Assembly: GCA_949427775.1 (NCBI GenBank)
Contig: CASQEL010000020.1
Span: 1 to 13,216 of the forward strand
Direction: 5' to 3'
DNA: 13,216 bases
Origin: an uncultured Desulfovibrionaceae bacterium
GTDB lineage: Bacteria > Desulfobacterota > Desulfovibrionia > Desulfovibrionales > Desulfovibrionaceae
In this document: positions 5,587 to 12,885 of the stretch, piece after piece
Position numbering within the stretch: the first letter of the stretch is position 1
Layout of the letters: each line of letters begins with the position of its first letter
Position numbers and translations under genes: made by a program
The notes under the pieces: generated by a model
Seen by the model: only the letters and a program-made list of their open reading frames with translations
Told to the model about the DNA's origin: nothing
Database searches by the model: none

Positions 5587-5706
5587 CCGGGCGCTTGTCT
5601 GCCGTGAACATATGCGTTAGACTGCCCGACTGCGATATACTGATGCGCCCGGTAAAGAATACCGCGCGTCATGACCAAAGAAAAGGGGCGGCGCGCTCTT
5701 TTTTTC
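5587..5706 (+). ncRNA. Candidate structured RNA or leader upstream of rplU
   Basis: CCGGGCGC (5587-5594) and GCGCCCGG (5645-5652) form a perfect 8-bp helix enclosing 50 bases, with GTCT/AGAC as a possible inner helix. A second G+C stem, GCGCG (5664-5668) with CGCGC (5692-5696), is followed by TCTTTTTTT (5697-5705), so a plus-strand transcript could end there. On the other strand the first helix is followed by AGCCCCTTTTT, so a minus-strand RNA is also conceivable. I could not match it to 6S, SRP, RNase P, tmRNA or a known riboswitch by eye. Low confidence. Confidence 0.25.
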
Positions 5707-5723
5707 TGATCGCTGCTCCATGC

Positions 5724-5754
5724 TTGACAATACACGGAATCTGGGGCAATTACT
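5724..5754 (+). promoter_or_regulatory. Putative rplU-rpmA promoter
   Basis: TTGACA (5724-5729) is a perfect -35 hexamer 53 bases before the rplU ATG. The -10 is poor: ATTACT (5749-5754) at a 19-base spacing is the best candidate. Position and the perfect -35 support a promoter here. Confidence 0.45.
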
Positions 5755-5781
5755 CCTTTCTCTTTTTCGGAGGTTTTTTTC

Positions 5782-6090
5782 ATGTACGCAATTATCGAGA
5801 CGGGCGGAAAGCAGTTCCGCGTCGAAGAAGGCTGCAAGATTGTTGTGGAAAAGCTCGGCGTCGACGTGGGCAGCGAAATTACGCTCGACAAAGTGCTGAT
5901 GATCGGCGGCGGCGATTTCAAGGTGGGCGCTCCTTATGTGGAAAACGCCGCCGTGAAGGGCCAGGTGCTGGAGCACGGCCGCGGTCCCAAAGTGATGGTG
6001 TTCAAACGCTGGCGGCGCAACGACTCGCGCAAGTTGCGCGGGCATCGCCAGGATTGCACGACCATCAAGATCACGGGTATTTCTGCGTAA
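5782..6090 (+). CDS. rplU: Large-subunit ribosomal protein L21 (bL21)
   Basis: L21 binds 23S rRNA in the 50S subunit. The 102-residue protein begins MYAIIETGGKQ-RVEEG, the classic N-terminus, and ends with the L21 signature region KVMVFKRWRRNDSRKLRGHRQ (about 74-94) followed by TTIKITGI. ATG 5782 has GGAGG 8 bases upstream, then a T-run. rpmA follows after 18 bases, the usual rplU-rpmA-obg order. Confidence 0.98.
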   Translation: MYAIIETGGKQFRVEEGCKIVVEKLGVDVGSEITLDKVLMIGGGDFKVGAPYVENAAVKGQVLEHGRGPKVMVFKRWRRNDSRKLRGHRQDCTTIKITGISA

Positions 6091-6108
6091 CACGCGAGGA
6101 GGCATACC

Positions 6109-6378
6109 ATGGCACATAAAAAAGCAGGCGGCTCTTCGCGCAACGGTCGCGACAGCGCCGGGCAGCGTCGCGGCGTCAAGCGGTTCGGCGGTCAGGCCGT
6201 GCTGGCGGGCAATATTCTTGTGCGTCAGGTGGGCACCAGGGTGCACCCCGGCCGGAATGTAGGCATGGGTAAGGACTTTACCTTGTTCGCCAAAGTGGCC
6301 GGCGTGGTCAAGTACGAAAAATATATGCGCAAACGCCGCGTGCTCACCAGGGTTCATGTGGAACCTGTCGGCGAGTAG
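6109..6378 (+). CDS. rpmA: Large-subunit ribosomal protein L27 (bL27)
   Basis: L27 lies near the peptidyl-transferase centre, where its N-terminal tail contacts tRNA. The 89 residues begin directly with MAHKKAGGSSRNGRDS, so there is no cleavable N-terminal extension of the Firmicutes type. They contain GVKRFGGQ, VRQRGT-like VRQVGTRVHPG and NVGMGKDFTLFA, all standard. A strong GAGGAGG lies just before the ATG. It is co-transcribed with rplU; a hairpin at 6579-6608 may separate it from obgE. Confidence 0.98.
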   Translation: MAHKKAGGSSRNGRDSAGQRRGVKRFGGQAVLAGNILVRQVGTRVHPGRNVGMGKDFTLFAKVAGVVKYEKYMRKRRVLTRVHVEPVGE

Positions 6379-6677
6379 GCGTCTTCGCAGAAGGTTTCCG
6401 GAACGAACGGCTGTTTTGGGGAGTATGCGTGAGCGGTGGGCGTAATGTCCGCCTGCCGACAGATGTTCCGGCGAATGGGGAACGTACATTGTAGATCGGC
6501 AGTGACGCTATATCTGCGTTGATGTCTGTTTCCGGGTGGAAAACAGCGTGACCGCGGCCGGACCGGATAAATTTCATGGGGGGGGAAGGGAAATATCCTT
6601 TCACCCCCTTCCTTGTTTATTGTGCGGACGAAGCTGCATCAGACCCGCGACGGGATTCCGGATTGGATGGGATAGGT
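6379..6677 (+). other. rpmA-obgE intergenic region
   Basis: This 299-base gap has no credible gene. It holds a stem CTGTTTCC/GGAAAACAG (6526-6546, loop GGGT, one bulge), the larger hairpin described separately at 6579-6608, and an in-frame upstream extension of obgE that lacks Obg-like sequence. No clear sigma-70 promoter for obgE was found. Confidence 0.4.
6579..6620 (+). terminator. Probable terminator or attenuator between rpmA and obgE
   Basis: Bases 6579-6591 (G-rich arm) pair with 6596-6608 (C-rich arm): 13 positions with one mismatch and one G-U pair, loop AATA. The stem is followed by TTCCTTGTTTATT, a T-rich but interrupted tract. This could end the rplU-rpmA transcript or reduce read-through into obgE. 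Confidence 0.55.
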
Positions 6678-7775
6678 ATGAGATTTGTGGATGAAGCGAT
6701 CATAACCGTGCATGCGGGCAAGGGGGGACACGGGTGCGTGTCTTTTCGGCGGGAAAAATTCGTGCCCCGCGGCGGCCCGGACGGCGGTGACGGCGGTGAC
6801 GGCGGCAGCGTGGTGCTGCGGGCCGACGCGCGCCTGCTCAGTTTGTATGATTTTCGCCTCCAGCGCCTGTACGAGGCCCGCAACGGCCGGCCCGGCATGG
6901 GCAGTCAGTGCAACGGCCGGAAAGGCGAGGATTTGATTCTGCATTTGCCCGTGGGAACATTGGTGTTCGAGCGGACGGACGAGGGCGAATCTCTGGTGGC
7001 TGATTTGACGGATCGCGAGGCGGAAGTGATCATCGCCCGCGGCGGACGCGGGGGCAAAGGCAACGAGCATTTCAAGTCCTCCACCATGCGGGCTCCCCGT
7101 TTCGCCCAGCCCGGTGAACCGGGCGAGGAACGCGTTCTGCGGCTGGAACTCAAGATTCTGGCTGACGCCGGTATTATCGGATTGCCCAATGCGGGCAAAT
7201 CCACATTTATTTCCCGCGTTTCCGCAGCGCGTCCCAAGATAGCGGCGTATCCGTTCACCACGCTCACGCCCAATCTCGGCGTGATGATCGACGAGGTCGA
7301 CCCGGATCGCCGTTTGGTGCTGGCCGACATTCCCGGACTGATCGAAGGCGCGCATCTGGGACAGGGACTGGGGCACCGCTTCCTCAAACATGTGGAACGC
7401 ACGCGTTTTCTGGTGCATGTTTTGAGTATTGAAGACGTGGATGCTGATGATCCCTGGGCGGGCTTCGATCTGGTCAACGAAGAACTGGTTCGCTTCGATG
7501 CGGCGCTGGGGGAACGCGTACAGGTGCAGGTCGTCAATAAAATCGATCTGGCGGAACCGGAAACATTGGAAACGCTGCGGGCCAGAGCGCGGGCCGATGG
7601 TCGCGAGATATTTTTCATTTCAGCGATGCAGGGCGACGGTCTGGAACTGTTGACGGAACATTTGTGGCATATGCGCGATGCCCTGGACCCGCACGATCCT
7701 TTTGTGCATCTGCGCGAAATCGAACCGGAGAAAGAGGAGTTCGAGGACATTGAGGTCATTTATACCCGCGAGTAG
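6678..7775 (+). CDS. obgE: GTPase Obg (CgtA), ribosome assembly
   Basis: Obg is an essential GTPase that binds the 50S subunit and couples ribosome maturation to growth and the stringent response. The 365 residues show the glycine-rich Obg domain (1-158; GKGGHGCVSFRREKFVPRGGPDGGDGG at 14-40), then the G domain: P-loop GLPNAGKS (168-175), switch I YPFTTLTPN (191-199), DIPG (217-220) followed by LIEGAHLGQGLGH, NKID (287-290) and SAM (315-317). There is a short acidic tail, so no long OCT extension. I start at ATG 6678 because MRFVDEA is the family N-terminus; the frame stays open to 6576 but that part is unlike Obg. The Shine-Dalgarno is weak (GGATGGGATAGGT). Confidence 0.97.
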   Translation: MRFVDEAIITVHAGKGGHGCVSFRREKFVPRGGPDGGDGGDGGSVVLRADARLLSLYDFRLQRLYEARNGRPGMGSQCNGRKGEDLILHLPVGTLVFERTDEGESLVADLTDREAEVIIARGGRGGKGNEHFKSSTMRAPRFAQPGEPGEERVLRLELKILADAGIIGLPNAGKSTFISRVSAARPKIAAYPFTTLTPNLGVMIDEVDPDRRLVLADIPGLIEGAHLGQGLGHRFLKHVERTRFLVHVLSIEDVDADDPWAGFDLVNEELVRFDAALGERVQVQVVNKIDLAEPETLETLRARARADGREIFFISAMQGDGLELLTEHLWHMRDALDPHDPFVHLREIEPEKEEFEDIEVIYTRE

Positions 7776-7985
7776 CGGCAGCGCATGGAGCTCCGGCGGC
7801 GGAAGTCAATGATGCGCCGACAGGCTGCTATCCGGCCCGGGTGCATGCCCGGCGAGGGTGCGACCACAGGAGGACCGAGCAGCGCGTGTTGCGCACCGTA
7901 ATCATGCCCGCACCGCCGCAGCGGGCGAAGCCGCCCCGAGCCACGCGGCGAGCGCGGCCGTCAGACCGGGACAGCGGAGGCGGCC

Positions 7986-8012
7986 TGTTTGCGGGACGTG
8001 TTCCCGCAAACA
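7986..8012 (+). other. Strong hairpin in the proB leader
   Basis: TGTTTGCGGGA (7986-7996) and TCCCGCAAACA (8002-8012) pair perfectly over 11 bp around loop CGTGT. It ends 38 bases before the proB ATG and is not followed by T-rich sequence, so it is not an intrinsic terminator. The 275-base obgE-proB gap also has GCTGCT/AGCAGC (7824-7829 with 7878-7883) and CCGGG/CCCGG stems. No known riboswitch was recognised and no gene is seen in the gap. Confidence 0.5.
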
Positions 8013-8050
8013 TATCCGCGCCGCGGCAGCGGGTACTGGAGGAGTGCGAG

Positions 8051-9235
8051 ATGGACTGGCAGGCGGAACGGGCCCGCGTGTTGCGAGAAGCCCGGTGCAT
8101 AGTGGTGAAGGTGGGCAGTGCGGTGCTGACATCGGCGCGGGGACTGGACGCCGCGGTGATGGAAGATCTGGTGGCCCAACTGGCCGAGGTGCGTGGCGTC
8201 GGCCAACCTCGGCGACGGGTGGTGCTGGTATCTTCCGGAGCCGTGGCCGCCGGACGCGCCGCTCTGGGAAGCGGACGCGACACCTCCGGCATGGCGGCCC
8301 GGCAGGGAGCGGCCGCGGTCGGGCAGAGCCGTCTGATGCGCGCCTACGACGCGGCGTTCGCCCGTCACGGCATCGTTTCCGCCCAGGTGTTGCTGACCCG
8401 CGACGACCTGCGCAGCCGGGAGCGTTTTCTTCATGCCCGCAACACGTTTGCGGAGCTTCTCGGCTGGGGAGTCGTGCCCGTCGTCAACGAAAATGACACG
8501 GTATCGGTACGCGAACTCAGATTCGGGGACAACGACTGTCTGGCCGGCCTGCTGGTGAATCTGGTGGAAGCGGATCTGTTCATCAATCTGACGTCATCCG
8601 ACGGCGTTCTGGCCGCCAATCCGCAGCGGGATCCTGACGCGCCCATACTGCCCTGCATCGAGGCCGTGGGAGATTTGGATCTGGATGATCTGTGCGGCGG
8701 AAAAACGTCCGTGGGCACGGGCGGCATGTATTCCAAACTGCTGGCCGCGCGCCGTGCCGCGCAACTGGGCGTGCCTACGTTGATCCTGCCGGGCAGAACG
8801 CCGGGCATCATCACGCGGAGTATGGCGCAGGCCGCTGCGGCGTCGGACGATCCGGCGAGCGGGGTTCTGCCGGGTACCTGGGTGCGTCCGGAGATACATC
8901 CCATATCGCGGCGGAAGTTCTGGCTGGCCTACCAGTCGGACCCGGCGGGAACGGTTTTTGTGGACGCCGGAGCGGCGGTGGCGCTGTCGGAAAAAGGCGG
9001 CAGCCTGTTGCCGGGCGGCGTTTGCGGTGTGGAAGGGAATTTCCGAAGCGGAGCGCTGGTGCGCATTGTCACGCACGACGGAGCGCACCTCGGCGTGGGC
9101 TTGAGCAACTACACGGCGGAAGAGTTGCGGCGGATCATGGGGCTCAAGCGGCACGAAGTGGCGGCTGTTCTCGGAGATGCCCACTATCCGGAAGTGATTC
9201 ATCGCGATCATATGTTGTTGGACGCCGCCGTATAG
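8051..9235 (+). CDS. proB: Glutamate 5-kinase with C-terminal PUA domain
   Basis: ProB phosphorylates glutamate to gamma-glutamyl phosphate, the first and feedback-regulated step of proline synthesis. The 394 residues show the amino-acid kinase fold: KVGSAVLT (20-27), VSSGAVAAGR (60-69), QGAAAVGQ (85-92), the loop VPVVNENDTVS (143-152; NEND binds glutamate), RFGDNDCLAGL, and GTGGMYSKLLAA (222-233). A PUA domain follows (about 280-380; VDAGAAVAL, KGGSLLPGGV). ATG 8051 is fixed by GGAGGAG 6 bases upstream; the frame is open back to 7841, but that Arg/Pro-rich part looks non-coding. proA is not adjacent. A terminator follows at 9315. Confidence 0.97.
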   Translation: MDWQAERARVLREARCIVVKVGSAVLTSARGLDAAVMEDLVAQLAEVRGVGQPRRRVVLVSSGAVAAGRAALGSGRDTSGMAARQGAAAVGQSRLMRAYDAAFARHGIVSAQVLLTRDDLRSRERFLHARNTFAELLGWGVVPVVNENDTVSVRELRFGDNDCLAGLLVNLVEADLFINLTSSDGVLAANPQRDPDAPILPCIEAVGDLDLDDLCGGKTSVGTGGMYSKLLAARRAAQLGVPTLILPGRTPGIITRSMAQAAAASDDPASGVLPGTWVRPEIHPISRRKFWLAYQSDPAGTVFVDAGAAVALSEKGGSLLPGGVCGVEGNFRSGALVRIVTHDGAHLGVGLSNYTAEELRRIMGLKRHEVAAVLGDAHYPEVIHRDHMLLDAAV

Positions 9236-9314
9236 CGCGGAGCAGCGTCGAGAATGCGCATTTTCGATACTGACGCCGTGGTAAAACTGCATCTTCATTG
9301 TCGCGCGGAACATC

Positions 9315-9338
9315 TCCGGGGCGCAATCCCGGATTTTT
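9315..9338 (+). terminator. Rho-independent terminator after proB
   Basis: TCCGGG (9315-9320), loop GCGCAAT and CCCGGA (9328-9333) are followed by TTTTT (9334-9338), 80 bases after the proB stop. It separates proB from thiD. Confidence 0.8.
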
Positions 9339-9442
9339 GCCGCCCGCGGTAGTCGGGAACCGGCGTCTTCTCCAAAATCTTTCGCGTCCGTATCTCGCGA
9401 CAGGACAGCGGATAGGGATGCGTTTACCCAAGGTGGTGAAGG

Positions 9443-10234
9443 ATGATGCAACATCATAATATTTTGACCATTGCCGGTTCCGATTCCGGGGGCGGCGCGG
9501 GCATTCAGGCGGATCTCAAGACCATTATGGCTTTGGGCGGCTACGGCATGAGCGTCGTCACGGCGTTGACGGCGCAAAACGGATTGGGCGTCGCCGGAAT
9601 TCACGCGCCTGATCCTGCGTTCGTGGCGCTGCAGCTGCGCACCGTGCTGGAGGGCTTTCCCGTGGCGGCAGCCAAAACCGGCATGCTGTTTTCCGCCGAG
9701 ATCATCGCCGCCGTGGCGGAAGGGCTGCGGGGGCGCGATTTTCCTCTGGTTGTGGACCCTGTGTCCGTCAGTCAGAGCGGTTGCGCGTTGTTGCGGGAAG
9801 ACGCCGTGGCGGCGCTGGTGGAACGGTTGATTCCCGGCGCTGATTTGCTGACGCCCAACAGGCCGGAGGCGGAAATGCTGGCAGGCATGAAGATGCACGA
9901 CGAAAACGACGTGGCGGAAGCCGCCCGCCGCATGCTCGGCATGGGCGCCGCGGCGGTGCTCATCAAGGGCGGCCATTTCGATAACGCGGTTATGATCACC
10001 GACTGGCTGTGCCTGCCCGACACGGCTCCGCTCCCATTGCGGCAGGCGCATGTGGAGACTGCGAACAACCACGGCACGGGATGCACCTTGTCGGCTGCCA
10101 TCGCCACCGGACTGGGAATGGGGTTGCCGCTGCGGGTAGCCGTGACCAGGGGACAGGAGTTCGTCAACCGGGCGTTGCGGCAAAGCTACACGCCGGGCAA
10201 GGGCTGCGGTCCTCTGAATCATGCCGCTGTATAG
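9443..10234 (+). CDS. thiD: Bifunctional hydroxymethylpyrimidine / HMP-phosphate kinase
   Basis: ThiD phosphorylates 4-amino-5-hydroxymethyl-2-methylpyrimidine and then its monophosphate, supplying the pyrimidine half of thiamine. The 263-residue ribokinase-fold protein shows AGSDSGGGAGIQAD (11-24), the family N-terminal signature; VVDPVSVSQSG (103-113); TPNRPEAE (137-144); KGGH (175-178); and the C-terminal NNHGTGCTLSAAIA (208-221), with Cys214 in the anion-hole GTGC motif. AAGGTGG lies a few bases before ATG 9443; a second ATG follows directly. The upstream 207 bases lack the conserved CTGAGA and ACCTGA-type elements of a TPP riboswitch. There are no other thi genes in the window, and it stands alone between proB and flagellar genes. 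Confidence 0.95.
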   Translation: MMQHHNILTIAGSDSGGGAGIQADLKTIMALGGYGMSVVTALTAQNGLGVAGIHAPDPAFVALQLRTVLEGFPVAAAKTGMLFSAEIIAAVAEGLRGRDFPLVVDPVSVSQSGCALLREDAVAALVERLIPGADLLTPNRPEAEMLAGMKMHDENDVAEAARRMLGMGAAAVLIKGGHFDNAVMITDWLCLPDTAPLPLRQAHVETANNHGTGCTLSAAIATGLGMGLPLRVAVTRGQEFVNRALRQSYTPGKGCGPLNHAAV

Positions 10235-10346
10235 GGCCGGACTCCCCGCATGGCAGTGTTTTCGCGGCGTGACGCGGGAATTCGGCACAAATTTTGTATA
10301 TGGGGAAGACATACCGACGATACGCTGACGGAGTTGGAGCACAGGC

Positions 10347-10784
10347 ATGTCGTTCCATTTCAAAATGCAGAAAGTCCTGGACTACCGGGGACAGCTTGAG
10401 GAAGAAGCCAGAGTGCGACTGGCCGATGCCGAACGGTTGCGGCTGCGTGAGGAAGAACGGGCTGTGCGGCTTAAAGACCTGTTGACGGAACAGGAAGTCA
10501 AGCTCTACCGGGATATCGCCCTGTCTTCGGGAGAGCGTTGGCTGCTGGAGAATTTCGTCAAAGGGCTGCGTGCCGATCTGGCGTCCGCAGTGATGCGCCT
10601 GCGCAGTTTGACGCAGGCTGTGGCGGATGCCCGCAGCGTATTGCAGGAACGCGCCAAGGACAGAAAACTTCTGGAAAAACTCAAAGATCACCAGAAAGAA
10701 TATTACGTGCATGAAGAACGCCTCAAGGAGCAGCGCACCAATGATGAAACAGCCACCTTACGTTACAAAGCTCCGGCTCTCTAG
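10347..10784 (+). CDS. fliJ: Flagellar export protein FliJ
   Basis: FliJ is the small coiled-coil stalk/chaperone of the flagellar type III export gate, working with the FliI ATPase and FlhA. The 145 residues are almost entirely charged helix with heptads. The N-terminus FHFKMQKVLDYRGQLEEEA (3-21) is the typical FliJ start, and the C-terminal part contains LLEKLKDHQKEYYVHEERLKEQ-DE-A, the usual end. GGAG lies 7 bases before ATG 10347. The downstream MotE-like gene starts inside it (44-base overlap). fliI, fliH and other flagellar genes are not in the window, so this is a small separate flagellar pair. Identification rests on pattern and neighbour, since FliJ sequences are weakly conserved. 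Confidence 0.88.
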   Translation: MSFHFKMQKVLDYRGQLEEEARVRLADAERLRLREEERAVRLKDLLTEQEVKLYRDIALSSGERWLLENFVKGLRADLASAVMRLRSLTQAVADARSVLQERAKDRKLLEKLKDHQKEYYVHEERLKEQRTNDETATLRYKAPAL

Positions 10785-11967
10785 ACTTTGCCGCTGGCTC
10801 ATCGCTCTGGGCGTGGTGAAACTGACGTTGTTCATCGCCATGGTGACGGGCGTGCCCGTCCCGGAACTGCGTCTGGATTTTGTCGGCTCGGAAAAGACAG
10901 CGCCCGTGGTCGAGGCGCGCAGGCCCGCCCCTGTGCGGCTGACGGCGCCCGTCAATGTTCAGACGGCGGAGCGGCCGGAAGATCTGCCCGCGCCCGCGTC
11001 GCCTGCGTCCCCGCCGTCCGGCGAACCTCAGGGCGCCGCCGCGGCCGCCGCGGCGGCGGAGGCCAGGCCGCTGTCCAAGGCGGCCCTGCCGGATCTGCTG
11101 GCGGCCGCCACCGCATCGGAGACGCATCAGGCATCTCTGTCCTCTCCGACGCGAGCCACGGGCTTTCTGCCTACGCCCGCGCCGCTGCCGGAGGCGGAAG
11201 CTCCGGTTGCGCAGGAAACGACCGCATCGAATACAGCCCGGACGGAACAGGTGTCGGCACTGTTGCACAGTGGTGTGGACGGTCCCGCCCGGCCTGCCGC
11301 GCAGGAGGAATGGTGGCGTAATATCCTGAAGTTGGATCGGTTGCCCGTGCCGCGCCTGGGCGTCGAGCGGGTGGCGCACGCCGCCGCGTTGGATACGCCG
11401 CCGTCGCCGACCATTCCCACGCCTTCCGGCGGTTCGCCCTTCGTGCCGCCGTCGCAGCAGATTCCTCGTGGTCAGAGGCCTGACGGCACTCCCTTGCCGC
11501 CGCGCTCCACCACGGCGCGTCCTTTGCCCGCGGGTTCCAGTCTGCCTGAGATGAACGGCTCGGCGCAAGCGGCCCTGCCCGCTCCCAATGTGGGGCCGTA
11601 TGTGCCGCCGGAAGATCCCAACAGCAAGAAAGAGGAACTGGAACGCCAGGAACGGGAAATCCTGCTTTTGAAGGAACAGATGGAGCAGCGTCTCAAAGAG
11701 CTGCAATCGGCGGAACAGAAGGTACGGGGCATGCTGGATCAGGCCAAGGGGGTGGAGTCCGGCAAGGTCAACACTCTGGTGAACATGTACGCCAACATGA
11801 AACCCAAGAGCGCGGCCCGCGCGCTGGAAGCCATGGACGAAGGCGCCGCGGCGCGGATTTTGTTCAGTCTGAAACCCAAAATGGCGGGAGAGATTCTGTC
11901 GTATATGGATTCCCAGAAAGCGGCCAAACTGTCCGAGATGTCCACGCACATGCAACTGCCTCAGTAG
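10741..11967 (+). CDS. MotE / MgtE_N-like flagellar-associated protein (YlxF type)
   Basis: The 408-residue product has a basic N-terminus and one membrane helix (about 18-37). A long Pro/Ala-rich low-complexity linker follows (about 50-290, including a run of alanines at 99-106), with one less biased island WWRNILKLDRLPVPRLG (191-207). Then come a coiled coil (about 293-336, EELERQEREILLLKEQMEQRLKE) and a C-terminal MgtE_N/MotE-like helical domain (340-403: VNMYANMKPKSAARALEAM, ARILFSLKPKMAGEILSYM). Proteins of this plan, encoded next to fliJ, are annotated MotE or YlxF and are thought to act in the periplasm with flagellar stator or export parts. ATG 10741 (or the next codon, 10744) is preceded by AAGGAG; the 44-base overlap with fliJ suggests coupling. 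Exact function is unknown. Confidence 0.8.
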   Translation: MMKQPPYVTKLRLSRLCRWLIALGVVKLTLFIAMVTGVPVPELRLDFVGSEKTAPVVEARRPAPVRLTAPVNVQTAERPEDLPAPASPASPPSGEPQGAAAAAAAAEARPLSKAALPDLLAAATASETHQASLSSPTRATGFLPTPAPLPEAEAPVAQETTASNTARTEQVSALLHSGVDGPARPAAQEEWWRNILKLDRLPVPRLGVERVAHAAALDTPPSPTIPTPSGGSPFVPPSQQIPRGQRPDGTPLPPRSTTARPLPAGSSLPEMNGSAQAALPAPNVGPYVPPEDPNSKKEELERQEREILLLKEQMEQRLKELQSAEQKVRGMLDQAKGVESGKVNTLVNMYANMKPKSAARALEAMDEGAAARILFSLKPKMAGEILSYMDSQKAAKLSEMSTHMQLPQ

Positions 11968-12001
11968 ACGGTCTGCTTTCGGCGATTATGATGATCTGTG
12001 T

Positions 12002-12805
12002 ATGCCCAGAGTGAAATTGACCGTCGCCTATGTGGGAACGCGCTATTGTGGTTGGCAGATTCAGGACAAGCCCGGGGGGCCTCCCACCATTCAGGGGGAA
12101 CTGGAGCGCGTCGTCAGCAATGTGACCGGTTTTCCGGTTCGTGTTCACGGCGCGGGGCGGACGGATTCCGGCGTCCACGCTGACGGGCAGGTCGCCCATA
12201 TGGATGTGCCGGAGTCCAGGGCGCACCTGGATTGGCGGCGTATTTTCAATACGACCCTGCCGGGAGACATCAGCGTTCTGGCGGTGGAACCTGTTTCCGA
12301 AGACTTTCATGCCCGTTTTGATGCCGTGGGCAAGACATATTCCTATACGCTATGGCGCAACAGGCAATGCATGCCGCCCAGATTGCGTCCCTTCGCCTGG
12401 GACTGCGGGCCGCTGGATCTGGAACTGCTGGACGCGACCCTGCCGCTTCTGACGGGGGCGTATGACTGTTCCGTATTTCAGAATACCGGTACCGATATCA
12501 GCCATACGCGGCGAACCATCCACAGCGTCGTGCGTCTGCCCTCGACAGGAGAAGAAGATTCCTGCGTCGTTATGCCGCGGACTCCGTACCTGTCGGTGTT
12601 GCGCGTGACGGCCGACGGTTTTCTCAAACAAATGGTGCGCAACATGGTGGGCCTGCTGGTGGCCGTGGGCCGGGGCAAGTTCCCGGTGTACGACGTGCCG
12701 GAACTCCTGGCCTGCGGAGATCGTCGCCGTGCGCCGGCCACGGCCCCGGCCCACGGCCTGACGCTGACGAGGGTCTGGTACGGAGGGGACGAGATAGCGT
12801 CATGA
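12002..12805 (+). CDS. truA: tRNA pseudouridine(38-40) synthase
   Basis: TruA isomerises uridines 38-40 in the anticodon arm of many tRNAs. The 267 residues match the family length. They show AYVGTRYCGWQ-Q near the start (9-21), the catalytic motif GRTDSGVHA (52-60) with Asp55, FHARFDAVGKTYSY (102-115), and the C-terminal FLKQMVRNMVG (207-217). ATG 12002 is the first usable start in frame; the Shine-Dalgarno is weak. It begins 34 bases after the MotE-like gene, so read-through expression is likely, and ends in a hairpin shared with the convergent ackA. Confidence 0.97.
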   Translation: MPRVKLTVAYVGTRYCGWQIQDKPGGPPTIQGELERVVSNVTGFPVRVHGAGRTDSGVHADGQVAHMDVPESRAHLDWRRIFNTTLPGDISVLAVEPVSEDFHARFDAVGKTYSYTLWRNRQCMPPRLRPFAWDCGPLDLELLDATLPLLTGAYDCSVFQNTGTDISHTRRTIHSVVRLPSTGEEDSCVVMPRTPYLSVLRVTADGFLKQMVRNMVGLLVAVGRGKFPVYDVPELLACGDRRRAPATAPAHGLTLTRVWYGGDEIAS

Positions 12806-12832
12806 TTTGCGCGGCATATCTGAGGGGAGAAG

Positions 12833-12866
12833 AGGCCGTCCGATGCGGAAATACAACGGACGGCCT
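12833..12866. terminator. Shared hairpin between convergent truA and ackA
   Basis: AGGCCGTCCG (12833-12842) and CGGACGGCCT (12857-12866) pair perfectly over 10 bp around a 14-base loop. Neither side has a good T-run (CTTCTC on the minus strand, GCTGCAGATTTG on the plus), so it may be a weak or protein-assisted bidirectional terminator or an mRNA 3' end stabiliser. Confidence 0.6.
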
Positions 12867-12885
12867 GCTGCAGATTTGAAATGTT

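Noticed and set aside
6576..6677. 34-residue N-terminal extension of obgE
   Set aside because: The family begins at MRFVDEA; the extension overlaps the terminator-like hairpin.
7841..8050. 70-residue N-terminal extension of proB
   Set aside because: Arg/Pro-rich with no similarity to ProB; a strong GGAGGAG site points to ATG 8051.
9236..9442. TPP riboswitch ahead of thiD
   Set aside because: The conserved CTGAGA and ACCTGA-type elements are absent; the only clear structure is the proB terminator.
8594..10363. Long open frame on the minus strand (589 codons) across proB and thiD
   Set aside because: It is antisense to two firmly identified genes, has no recognisable domain and is Arg/His/Gln-rich, as expected of a shadow frame in G+C-rich DNA.
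10723..11955. Long minus-strand open frame (410 codons) opposite the MotE-like gene
   Set aside because: It is an Arg/Gly-rich low-complexity mirror of the Pro/Ala-rich linker on the other strand.
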